37,583 bases of DNA from CAZJHM01 sp964545925 (GTDB lineage: Archaea > Iainarchaeota > Iainarchaeia > Iainarchaeales > CAZJHM01). Shown piece after piece: positions 16,203-23,135 of the stretch. Under the pieces are notes generated by a model, which saw only the letters and a program-made list of their open reading frames with translations, had not been told where the DNA came from and did no database searches. The translations under genes and the position numbers were made by a program. Where the stretch lies: positions 1-37,583 of the forward strand of contig CAZJHM010000004.1 of assembly GCA_964545925.1 (NCBI GenBank), read 5' to 3'. The stretch's first letter is position 1, and each line of letters begins with the position of its first letter.

Positions 16203-16990
16203 TTACACACCTTTAGTTTTGTGTTTATGTTAATTTCAACCCCTTTTTTGACTTTTTTACAAGCATATGCATTTATTCTAAGTTTTCTAAGAATTGGAAT
16301 TTTTTCTTTCCTTTCTCCTTTGTACCAGAGTATTTTCTCTATTGTTTTTGATAAAAACAGTAATTTTGATATGGGATTTGGTAAAGGAATGTCCCAATTA
16401 GGATAATTTATCATGATTATTTTCTCATATGGTTTTTTTGGCAATAATCTAAAATGGACAATCCATTCTTTGTTTGTGTCCCTTGCATATACAAAATTCT
16501 CAAAATCTTTTGAATTGTTTTTTTTCGCTGAAATTTCAATCATTTTTTTATTTTTTAGCATTATTTGTACTTTTCTTTTTTGATACATGTGGTTTATATT
16601 GCTATTTGTGTGCTTAATTTTTTCTGAACCAATTTTTACAAAATCAATTGCATTTTTTTCAAACCTAAATCTCTGCACTATATCAAAAAGGTTTGACTCT
16701 TCAAGTGTTTTTATTTTGTATTTTCTTTCTAAAACATTATTTTTTATTTCCTCATTATAAGTTAGTTGGATTTTTCCTTTAATCATATCAATTTCAAGAC
16801 TTCCGACATTTTTATTTTTCTGTTGTTTTATCTTTTTATTTTTAATTTTTATTCTATGTGAATTATTTTCAGCCATAGTAAAAAATGAATAAGATGTGCT
16901 TGTTTCAAATCCGAATTTTCTTCCAATTGTTTTTTTGCCTAATTTCAGACTTTCTACAGAATAATTTCCCCATTTAATTTCCATTATCAT
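16190..16990 (-). CDS. Hypothetical beta-rich protein in glycan cluster
   Basis: I do not recognise this 266-aa protein. It is very basic (many KK and KNKK runs), has no signal peptide or membrane segment, and alternates short hydrophobic strands, suggesting a beta-sandwich. The segment IIMINYPNWDIPLPNPISKL is a distinctive Pro-rich turn. It ends inside the flippase gene (13-nt overlap) and starts 22 nt after the thiI stop. It may work with the flippase or with the toroid protein; a beta-sandwich partner to an alpha/alpha toroid occurs in heparinase-like enzymes, but that link is speculation. ATG 16984 is an alternative start. Confidence 0.75.
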   Translation of the reverse strand: MIMEIKWGNYSVESLKLGKKTIGRKFGFETSTSYSFFTMAENNSHRIKIKNKKIKQQKNKNVGSLEIDMIKGKIQLTYNEEIKNNVLERKYKIKTLEESNLFDIVQRFRFEKNAIDFVKIGSEKIKHTNSNINHMYQKRKVQIMLKNKKMIEISAKKNNSKDFENFVYARDTNKEWIVHFRLLPKKPYEKIIMINYPNWDIPLPNPISKLLFLSKTIEKILWYKGERKEKIPILRKLRINAYACKKVKKGVEININTKLKVCKWEK

Positions 16991-17012
16991 ATTTAATTAC
17001 TTTTTTTTTGTT

Positions 17013-18110
17013 TTAATAATTAATGGTACTTTTAAAATCATACATTTTATACTTTAACTCTTTTTTCTCAAGTTTTTTTTCTTGCTCTAAAATTTCTAAA
17101 AGTTTAGCATGAGTTTCTGGACTTTTAGGTGAAAGAGAAGAGCAGACATCAGTGCATTTTTCTTTTGAGATTTCAAATGTTTCGTATTTTTCTGCTTTTT
17201 TTATTATTTCTTCTTTGTCCCAACCTATTAATGGACAAAGAACAGGAAATTTAGCAGCTTCTTGTATAACTGATAAATTATCTAGAGTCTGGGAAGCAAC
17301 TTGAGCCAGAGAATCTCCTGTGCAGAATGCTTTGCATCTCTCAATTTTAGCAATTTCTTTCCCTAATCGGAAAATTTCTCTTCTAAACAAAATCATTCTA
17401 TATTTTTCCTCGGCTTTTTGCAGCTCTTTTCTGAATTCTGAAATATCCACAATATATAGTTTTGCTCCTAAATTGTATTCTGCTAATTTTTTAACAATTT
17501 TTTTAATTTTCTTTCCAGCTTCTTGTTTTGTGCTTTTTGTTAAGAAAGAAACATAAATATTCTTAGTTCCCCTTTTGTTCATCATTATAGATGCAACTGG
17601 ACTGTCTATTCCTCCGGATAACAAACAGAGAATTTTTCCAGCTGTTCCTACTGGTAATCCACCCATTCCTTTTGTTTTTCCATTGTAAATTAGTGCAATT
17701 GATTTCAAAATTTCTATATATATTATTTGCTCAGGATTTTTCATCTGAACTTTATTTCCTTTTTCAATCAAACATTCCCCTACTTCTCTTTCTATTTGTG
17801 GAGAGGTTTTCTCAAACTTTTTGTTTTCTCTTCTGCAATCTACTTTGAAACTTCCTTTTCTTATAATTTTCAAACTTGCTTTTTTTATTTCTTCAATATT
17901 TAAATTTGTTTTTTCAGCTTTTGCATAATAAACAATTCCCGATGTTTTTTTCAGGACTTTTTCATCTCCTTCTATAAGAAATCTTCCATGTAATCTTTCT
18001 ATTTTCTCAGCTCCTGCTTTTCGCAAGTTTTCTTCTAATTTTTTCTCAAAAAATCCTCGATTATTTCTTTTTAATCCAATTTCACCATAATGTAATATCC
18101 ACATAGACAT
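17013..18110 (-). CDS. thiI: tRNA 4-thiouridine synthase, archaeal type
   Basis: The 365-aa enzyme adenylates and thiolates U8 of tRNA and may also supply sulfur for thiamine. It has an N-terminal ferredoxin-like/THUMP region (LHYGEIGLKRNNRGFFEKKL onward) and the PP-loop LLSGGIDSPVA at about residues 181-191. The GDSLAQVASQTLDNL segment is diagnostic for ThiI. There is no C-terminal rhodanese domain, as in other archaea. A cysteine pair occurs as CTDVCSSL, with three residues between the two cysteines. I start at ATG 18110 because the TATA block is centred 25 nt upstream; a TTG frame reaches 18128 and would run into that promoter. Confidence 0.93.
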   Translation of the reverse strand: MSMWILHYGEIGLKRNNRGFFEKKLEENLRKAGAEKIERLHGRFLIEGDEKVLKKTSGIVYYAKAEKTNLNIEEIKKASLKIIRKGSFKVDCRRENKKFEKTSPQIEREVGECLIEKGNKVQMKNPEQIIYIEILKSIALIYNGKTKGMGGLPVGTAGKILCLLSGGIDSPVASIMMNKRGTKNIYVSFLTKSTKQEAGKKIKKIVKKLAEYNLGAKLYIVDISEFRKELQKAEEKYRMILFRREIFRLGKEIAKIERCKAFCTGDSLAQVASQTLDNLSVIQEAAKFPVLCPLIGWDKEEIIKKAEKYETFEISKEKCTDVCSSLSPKSPETHAKLLEILEQEKKLEKKELKYKMYDFKSTINY

Positions 18111-18125
18111 AGAAATACCCAATAG

Positions 18126-18140
18126 CAAAATATATAAATA
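18126..18140. promoter_or_regulatory. Symmetric shared TATA block (thiI / 18160)
   Basis: The block CAAAATATATAAATA lies exactly midway between the divergent ATGs at 18110 (minus) and 18160 (plus). Its centre near 18135 is 25 nt from each start. Both mRNAs would then be leaderless and read from one TBP-binding site in opposite directions. Confidence 0.6.
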
Positions 18141-18159
18141 CCTAATACTTTTATTTAGT

Positions 18160-18723
18160 ATGCCTGAAGCAACAAAAATATTATTATCTCAAAAATCTTC
18201 TCCTGCGGATAGCAAAAAAGCTTTGCCTTCATCTAAACTTCCTTTAATTGCAAATAAATCAAATGAGAAAAAACCAGAAAATTGGTTATCACATGGAGAT
18301 ATTCTTTCTCTTTTTGCAATAATCTTGATTTTTTTTGGTTTCTATTTTTTTGTATTCCCTTTTTTCCAAAATTTAAATCTTACTGATAATAATGATTATT
18401 TAAAAGATTCAGATAATTTAGAAGACGATTCTGATAATTCAGGAATTAGTTATACTGTCCTTTCAAAAGAATTTCTTTCTGAAAATTGCCAAGCCAAATT
18501 CAAAAAAGATTGTGAAATATTAGAATTTAACAATGATGGAATTTCTGATTGTTTCTTTGTTTATACTGAATTTATGTCTCGTGGAATATGTATTCCTGTA
18601 AATTGTCATTCTCAAACTTTACAAACAGAAGATGTTTGTGGAAGATATGATTATTGTGAATGGATTTCAAAACAAGGAATATGTAGAGAGATATCTTCAG
18701 TTAATATCTCAGATATAGTTTAA
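18160..18723 (+). CDS. Membrane-anchored protein with Cys-rich extracellular domain
   Basis: I do not recognise this 187-aa protein. A Ser/Lys/Pro-rich N-terminal cytoplasmic stretch of about 48 residues is followed by one hydrophobic helix (LFAIILIFFGFYFFVFPFF). An acidic linker (DNNDYLKDSDNLEDDSDN) leads to an extracytoplasmic domain with eight cysteines spaced over about 65 residues, likely to form disulfides. The Asp/Asn-rich stretch ending FNNDGISDC resembles a Ca-binding loop but is not a full EF-hand. It has a strong promoter shared with thiI. Confidence 0.8.
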   Translation: MPEATKILLSQKSSPADSKKALPSSKLPLIANKSNEKKPENWLSHGDILSLFAIILIFFGFYFFVFPFFQNLNLTDNNDYLKDSDNLEDDSDNSGISYTVLSKEFLSENCQAKFKKDCEILEFNNDGISDCFFVYTEFMSRGICIPVNCHSQTLQTEDVCGRYDYCEWISKQGICREISSVNISDIV

Positions 18724-18752
18724 TTTTAATAAATACAATAATATCTTTTGTT

Positions 18753-19727
18753 CTAAATCAGTAAAACAACTATAATGAAATAGACAACTATTGAAGTTAT
18801 ATCTGATATTATTGTTGCAATTGGACCACTTCCTAATGCTGGATCAAATTTGGATTTTTTTATTATATATGTTATTAAAAAAGAAAAAAAGTTTGCTATT
18901 AATAATGTACAAAAACAAGATAAAGAAATTATAAAGGCGATATGAGGTATTTTCCATATTAATAGTATAAATAAGTATATTAAACATGCAAATATTAATG
19001 CTATTAAAAAAGCAATTGTTGTTTGTTTTATAAAATATTTTTTTATATTTAGATTCTTTCCAAAAATAGCTAAATCTCTGATAAATAAAGTTTGAGATTG
19101 AGTTCCTAAAGAATCACTAAGATAAACTATTGTTGGGACAAAAGATGCAATAACCAAATATTTTGAAAGAGTTTCCTCAAATAAACCTATATAAAGAGCT
19201 ATAATCATTGCGCCTATAAACCCTATAATTAACCAAGATATCCTATTTTTTAATGCTTTTAATATTGGAATTTCCATATTATTTTCAAAATCTAAATGTG
19301 ATTTGTGTATTCCAGCAAAATTAAAAATATCTTGTTTTAAGGATTTATTAATAGTGGATAATATTTCTTTTGATGATACTATTCCAATTATTTTTTTATC
19401 TTTTGTAACAGGTATTTGTTTTAATTTATGTATTAAGGCAAGATGTGCTATTTGCTCTAATCCCATATTTAATGAGATATCTATTACATTTTTTTTAAAT
19501 AATTTTTTTATGGGCGTATTCTTACTATTATTGAAAATTTCTTTTATACTTAAAACTCCACTTAGATTTTCTTTTTTATCTATTGTATATATATAAATAA
19601 TACTATCATAATTAGTATTTCTTTTTTCTAATAATTCTATTACATCCTTGATACTACTATTTTCTGAAATTACAGGTATTTTTGTTATGAGATGTTTTTC
19701 AATTGAATTACTATTGTTTGTTTCCAT
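18753..19727 (-). CDS. MgtE-like divalent cation channel lacking the N domain
   Basis: The 324-aa protein has a tandem CBS module (about residues 10-135; the second repeat contains LKQIPVTKDKKIIGIVSSKE) and then about five membrane helices. These carry the MgtE family motifs IASFVPTIVYLSDSLGTQSQ and DPALGSGPIATIISDITS, which line the Mg2+ pore. Typical bacterial MgtE has a helical N domain of about 130 residues before the CBS pair; here only about ten residues precede the CBS region. It should import Mg2+ or a related cation, gated by ligand binding at the CBS pair. ACTATTTATATATTC centred 24 nt upstream suggests leaderless transcription. Confidence 0.9.
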   Translation of the reverse strand: METNNSNSIEKHLITKIPVISENSSIKDVIELLEKRNTNYDSIIYIYTIDKKENLSGVLSIKEIFNNSKNTPIKKLFKKNVIDISLNMGLEQIAHLALIHKLKQIPVTKDKKIIGIVSSKEILSTINKSLKQDIFNFAGIHKSHLDFENNMEIPILKALKNRISWLIIGFIGAMIIALYIGLFEETLSKYLVIASFVPTIVYLSDSLGTQSQTLFIRDLAIFGKNLNIKKYFIKQTTIAFLIALIFACLIYLFILLIWKIPHIAFIISLSCFCTLLIANFFSFLITYIIKKSKFDPALGSGPIATIISDITSIVVYFIIVVLLI

Positions 19728-19788
19728 ATTTTTTATTGGTTTTTAGAATATATAAATAGTTCTTATTTAAGAATTGTTTCTTAGATTT

Positions 19789-20154
19789 TCAGTTCCAAAA
19801 CCAGAGATTAAAACCCCAACCTGAATAATATGGTTGGTAATAAACTGTTTGATATAAATAAATAGGATTCCAATAATTATAAGGATAATAATAAGCAGGA
19901 TAATAAGTTCCTGAATAATAAGCTGGTGAATCCCAGAACCCATAATTTGTTGAATTATAAATAGTATTTGTGGGAATATTTGAATAACTAGTATAATAGG
20001 TTTCTGTAGGGCTTGAATAATATTCTTGGGTATATGTTTGTGTTACAAATTTTGTTCTAGTGCTATCATATGAACCATAATATCCATAGCCTGAAGCAGA
20101 AACTGTTCCTGCAATCAAGAGTATTCCCAATATGCTCAAAAGCATTTGTTTCAT
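19789..20154 (-). CDS. Exported tyrosine-rich small protein
   Basis: I do not recognise this 121-aa protein. Residues 1-20 form a clear signal peptide (KQMLLSILGILLIAGTVSA). The mature part of about 100 residues has 27 tyrosines, five tryptophans, many Ser, Thr, Asn, Pro and Gly, two Lys/Arg and no Cys. Dipeptides YY and YYY recur in a loose pattern (EYYSSP, TYYTSY, AYYSGTYYPAYYYPYNYW). Such composition is typical of adhesive, amyloid-like or shell-forming surface proteins, but no function can be assigned. It has its own TATA box and a palindrome just before the start codon. Confidence 0.85.
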   Translation of the reverse strand: MKQMLLSILGILLIAGTVSASGYGYYGSYDSTRTKFVTQTYTQEYYSSPTETYYTSYSNIPTNTIYNSTNYGFWDSPAYYSGTYYPAYYYPYNYWNPIYLYQTVYYQPYYSGWGFNLWFWN

Positions 20155-20160
20155 AAATAT

Positions 20161-20174
20161 ACTCTGTACAGGGT
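20161..20174. promoter_or_regulatory. Palindrome between TATA box and start of the Tyr-rich gene
   Basis: ACTCTGTACAGGGT is a 14-bp near-perfect palindrome with core CTGTACAG. It lies between the TATA-like TTTAAATAAA (20174-20183, minus strand) and the ATG at 20154. A protein bound here would block the promoter-proximal region, so this is a candidate operator; chance occurrence of the 8-bp core is not negligible. Confidence 0.4.
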
Positions 20175-20233
20175 TTATTTAAACTTAACTGTTTGAAGTT
20201 AATCTGGAATAGGATTATGTAGAACAGAGCATT

Positions 20234-20365
20234 CTATTGTCTTGCTCTCTTTCTCAAATAACGTTTTTTTCTTTGTTTTCTTCTCATCTTCTTCTTTTTC
20301 CATTTCCATCTTTGTCTGGATTTGGTTTTTTTGAACCTTGATGAGTCTTGATTTCTTTTACCCAT
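20234..20365 (-). CDS. rpl41e: Ribosomal protein eL41
   Basis: A 43-aa frame starts at ATG 20363-20365 and ends with TAG at 20234-20236. Its last 26 residues, RQRWKWKKKK followed by MRRKQRKKRYLRKRARQ, match the single-helix Arg/Lys peptide of eL41 (family pattern RxKWxKKRMRRLxRKRRKxRxRSK). A 17-residue extension precedes it. eL41 sits at the interface of the ribosomal subunits. The gene has a strong TATA-like TTTTATAAGG near 20433 and a GTGAT ribosome binding site 5 nt before the ATG. It is short enough to be missed by standard gene callers. It follows the UbiA-family gene on the same strand. Confidence 0.85.
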   Translation of the reverse strand: MGKRNQDSSRFKKTKSRQRWKWKKKKMRRKQRKKRYLRKRARQ

Positions 20366-20426
20366 TTAGTATCACTTTTTCTTTTACTAAAAACCGAAAG
20401 GATATAATCAAAAAGTAAAGCAAAAG

Positions 20427-20438
20427 CCTTATAAAACC
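20427..20438 (-). promoter_or_regulatory. TATA box for eL41
   Basis: On the minus strand GGTTTTATAAGG is centred about 68 nt upstream of the eL41 ATG. That would give a leader of about 40 nt with a GTGAT Shine-Dalgarno site, in contrast to the mostly leaderless first genes of the window. Confidence 0.5.
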
Positions 20439-20456
20439 TCTTTCTCTATTTTGAGC

Positions 20457-21338
20457 TTATATCAAAAAGGTGATTGCAACAAAACCTATTGTAAATATAA
20501 TATTTTGAGCATATATTGCAGGATAATACTTTTTTATGTCTTGTTCTTCTCCTTCTTTTAACATTGGGAAATAAATAGGCAAAGCCATTAACTGTAATAT
20601 TCCCCAATATAAAAGATAAATATTATACAATAAACTAATACACATTAGAATATATCCTATTGCTCCGAGAATAATCCCTGCATAAAAAACATATCTTATT
20701 TTTTCTCCAAATAAAGCAACAGAACTTGTGTATGATTTCTTTTTTTCTAATCTTGCTGAAGATAATCTATATATTCCATATCCTCCAAACTGCAAAAACA
20801 CAATAAACATCAAAGCTTGCCAAGGAATGAAAAGTGAAGTTGTAATTAAAAACCACCCAGCATAAAATCTCAAAATCGGATTAATCATTGAACCTGAAAT
20901 TAAATCAACAATTGGGCGTTTTTTCAAATTAAATGGTTTATTGGTATATAACCATTGATTTACAAACATTAATACCATTATTCCTGTTAAATAAATATTT
21001 TCTAATAAATAATAAGATATTCCAAAAGCAAGTATCAATAGTATAATTCCAAAAACTAAAGCTTCTCTTTTTTTTATTCTTCCACTTGGTATTGCTCTTT
21101 CTTTCTTTACGGGGTGTTGAGCATCTACTTCTGCATCTTCATAATCATTAAAAGTGTAGAGTGCACCCCATAATAATCCAACAGCTATAAACCCAATGCC
21201 GAAAACAAACCAATCAATAATAACATCAAGAAGAATATATGCTATTACAATAGCTATTAACATATTCTGTAAACTTTTGCTCCACTCAATTGGACGAGCA
21301 ATTTCCACAAAACCTGAAATTTTATCTTTGAAATCCAT
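20457..21338 (-). CDS. UbiA-family membrane prenyltransferase
   Basis: The 293-aa protein has about eight membrane helices. The first Asp-rich motif is FNDYEDAEVDAQHPVKKERA (NDxxDxxxD) and the second, shorter one lies in RPIVDLISGS. The N-terminal ARPIEWSKSLQN resembles the RPxxWxKN start of decaprenyl-phosphate phosphoribosyltransferases, whereas archaeal geranylgeranylglyceryl phosphate prenyltransferases also have the NDxxD motif. The acceptor therefore cannot be settled. It would act in the cytoplasmic membrane on a polyprenyl donor, in line with the uppS and reductase genes elsewhere in the window. Confidence 0.88.
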   Translation of the reverse strand: MDFKDKISGFVEIARPIEWSKSLQNMLIAIVIAYILLDVIIDWFVFGIGFIAVGLLWGALYTFNDYEDAEVDAQHPVKKERAIPSGRIKKREALVFGIILLILAFGISYYLLENIYLTGIMVLMFVNQWLYTNKPFNLKKRPIVDLISGSMINPILRFYAGWFLITTSLFIPWQALMFIVFLQFGGYGIYRLSSARLEKKKSYTSSVALFGEKIRYVFYAGIILGAIGYILMCISLLYNIYLLYWGILQLMALPIYFPMLKEGEEQDIKKYYPAIYAQNIIFTIGFVAITFLI

Positions 21339-21354
21339 ACTTTCAAAAGAGTGG

Positions 21355-21369
21355 TTTTTTTTAAAATAC
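21355..21369. promoter_or_regulatory. Shared TATA block (UbiA-family gene / methyltransferase)
   Basis: The stretch with TTTTAAAATA is centred near 21362-21363, about 24 nt from the minus-strand ATG at 21338 and about 27 nt from the plus-strand ATG at 21389. The two starts are 51 nt apart, the same design as at 2150, 5204 and 18135. Confidence 0.55.
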
Positions 21370-21388
21370 TATCTTTTCACACTAATAT

Positions 21389-22015
21389 ATGGGAAAACAC
21401 AATCATTTGATTATGCCTGAAAATCACATGGAGGAATTTTATTCTAGTAAGAATCCTCTTATCAGAAAGATTTATCGTGACAGACTTTATAATATTGCAG
21501 ATATAATTCCCAAGAAAAGAATTAAAATCTTAGATGCTGGTTGTGGCGAAGGACATATGCTGGCCGTTCTTCATAATAAAGATAGTAATTATCAATTATA
21601 TGGTACAGATGTTGTTGATTGTGCTTTGAAGTCAGCTAAAATAAGATGTCCTTATGCTAGACTAACAAAACAAGATTTAACTGAAAAATTGAGCTTTAAA
21701 AATGAGTTTTTTGATGTTATTATTTGCACAGAAGTTCTTGAACATATATTTGATTACAAAAAAGCAATATTTGAAATGAAAAGAGTTCTTAAAAAAGGTG
21801 GATTATTGATTATAACTTTTCCAAATGATTTTACTTTTAGTATTGGAAGATTGATGTTATTAAAATGGCCTCCAAGAACTCCCGATCATGTAAATTCATT
21901 TACACCTGAGAAAATGGCAAAACATGTTGGCTTAGATGTTTGTTATAGGCGAAACATGCCATTTAATATTTTCTTTAGTCTTTCATTAAAAGGAATGCTT
22001 GTCTTTAAGAAATAA
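21389..22015 (+). CDS. Class I SAM-dependent methyltransferase
   Basis: The 208-aa product carries motif I ILDAGCGEGHMLAVLH at about residues 48-63, the acidic ribose-binding end YGTDVVDCAL, and EVLEHIFDYKKA with the KGGLLIITFPN strand, typical of the methyltransferase 11/25 group. It has no membrane segment. The target is unknown; small-molecule or lipid targets are common for this group. The start at 21389 fits a leaderless mRNA from the shared TATA block; ATG 21413 (MPENHMEEFY) is possible. The HD-domain gene follows after 27 nt on the same strand. Confidence 0.88.
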   Translation: MGKHNHLIMPENHMEEFYSSKNPLIRKIYRDRLYNIADIIPKKRIKILDAGCGEGHMLAVLHNKDSNYQLYGTDVVDCALKSAKIRCPYARLTKQDLTEKLSFKNEFFDVIICTEVLEHIFDYKKAIFEMKRVLKKGGLLIITFPNDFTFSIGRLMLLKWPPRTPDHVNSFTPEKMAKHVGLDVCYRRNMPFNIFFSLSLKGMLVFKK

Positions 22016-22042
22016 TTTAATTCTATTTGTTCTATATATTAT

Positions 22043-22705
22043 ATGAAAAGTTCAGAAATAATTTCAAATATACCAAAAATCTATAAAAGATACAAAACAC
22101 CTAGAAATTTGATTTTACATATGCTTAGAGTCTCAGCAGTTGCGGAAAAGATTTATTCTAATTGGAATGATTCTGAAATAAAAAAAGAAGATATATTAGC
22201 TTCTTGTTTATTGCATGATTTAGGAAACATAGTTAAAATGGGAAATAATATTCCTTCTGGGAATTCAGATTTCGATGATCCAATTTTAGATAGTTTTGAA
22301 TTTCAAGAAATAAAAAAAGATTTTATTTCTAAATATGGAGAAGATGATGATATTGCAAATCATTTAATTGCTCGTGAAATTGGAGTAAATTCAAATGTTC
22401 TTTTTATTATTGAGAATATGTCTACTTCTATTTTTCCAAACTTCCGCTTCCAGCCTGGAAATTGGGAATTAAAAATTTGCAAATATTCAGATTTAAGAGT
22501 TGCTCCTTCTGGAATAATGAGTGTTGAAGATAGGCTTATTGAAGCATCTAAAAGATATGATTTTGATTTAGAAAAAGAAATCTTTTATTCTAGAAATCTT
22601 GAGAAGGATATTTTTTCTAATGTTTCTATTTCTCCTTCTTTTATTACTCCTGTTTCTTGTCAGTCTTTTATTTCTAAATATATTAAAGAGTTAAAATTAT
22701 ATTAA
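22043..22705 (+). CDS. HD-domain phosphohydrolase
   Basis: The 220-aa product has the HD superfamily metal ligands: HMLRVSAVAEKIY (His), LLHDLGNIVKMG (the His-Asp pair at about residues 58-59) and a distal Asp in KYSDLRVAPSGIM. This arrangement is that of archaeal HDIG-type hydrolases acting on nucleotides or related phosphoesters; the substrate is unknown. The gene follows the methyltransferase by 27 nt and may share its transcript, though TTTAATTC just upstream could be a separate weak TATA. Confidence 0.87.
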   Translation: MKSSEIISNIPKIYKRYKTPRNLILHMLRVSAVAEKIYSNWNDSEIKKEDILASCLLHDLGNIVKMGNNIPSGNSDFDDPILDSFEFQEIKKDFISKYGEDDDIANHLIAREIGVNSNVLFIIENMSTSIFPNFRFQPGNWELKICKYSDLRVAPSGIMSVEDRLIEASKRYDFDLEKEIFYSRNLEKDIFSNVSISPSFITPVSCQSFISKYIKELKLY

Positions 22706-22782
22706 TTATTTTCTTTCTTTTAATTAATGTTTTCTTTTTTTGAAATAAACCCTTTATTTTTTGGTGGGAATTAGTTTTAGAC

Positions 22783-22806
22783 TTGATTTTTTTTCAAAAA
22801 AATCAT
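22783..22806 (-). terminator. Oligo-T terminator with hairpin after tRNA-Glu
   Basis: On the minus strand T7 (plus-strand A run 22796-22802) begins 4 nt after the tRNA 3' end, inside an A/T inverted repeat. The T run alone would serve as an archaeal termination signal; on the other strand the same block could end the HD-gene transcript. Confidence 0.45.
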
Positions 22807-22879
22807 TGCCCTCGCCGGGATTCGAACCCGAGCTGTCGGCTTGAAAGGCCGAAGTGCTTGACCGCTACACCACGAGGGC
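22807..22879 (-). tRNA. tRNA-Glu (anticodon UUC)
   Basis: A 73-nt cloverleaf on the minus strand. The acceptor stem GCCCTCG/CGAGGGC pairs over 7 bp. The anticodon stem TCGGC/GCCGA encloses the loop CTTTCAA, giving anticodon TTC. The T arm contains GGTTCGAATCC. The discriminator is A, CCA is not encoded and no intron is seen. It lies 18 nt downstream of the eL40 stop codon with no clear promoter in the gap, so it is probably cut from an eL40-tRNA transcript. Confidence 0.96.
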
Positions 22880-22897
22880 TTAGCCTTTAGACAAGTT

Positions 22898-23077
22898 TTA
22901 CTTTGCTCCTGTCTTCTTAGGCTTTTTCTTTAACCTAAATTTTGCGCTTTTAGCACCACAATTTCTACAAATTTCTGGCTTAGAACCTGTTTTTCCTTTT
23001 ACATTTGAATTACATCTCATGCAAATCCATTTGTTCTTAAACATTCTATTTTCTACTTCTTTTGGTATTGCTCCCAT
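22898..23077 (-). CDS. rpl40e: Ribosomal protein eL40
   Basis: A 59-aa frame from ATG 23075-23077 to TAA 22898-22900. It begins MGAIPKEVENRMFKNKWICM and has a four-cysteine zinc ribbon, CMRCNSNVKG then CRNCGAKSAKFR, followed by a Lys-rich tail. This is the pattern of archaeal eL40 (EARxFxxxxCxxCN...CRxCGxK.LRxK), a large-subunit protein near the factor-binding site. A GTGAGG site lies 7-8 nt upstream of the ATG and a TATA-like ATTATTATAT lies about 29 nt upstream. It is directly followed by tRNA-Glu. Confidence 0.93.
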   Translation of the reverse strand: MGAIPKEVENRMFKNKWICMRCNSNVKGKTGSKPEICRNCGAKSAKFRLKKKPKKTGAK

Positions 23078-23135
23078 AAAAAAACCTCACTATAAGAAAG
23101 ATATAATAATTTAAAGGAACTGATAACTTTAAAAA

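Noticed and set aside
22886..22893. TTTAGACA half-site matching the cdc48 palindrome
   Set aside because: Only one arm is present, between eL40 and tRNA-Glu. An 8-mer of this composition is expected by chance.
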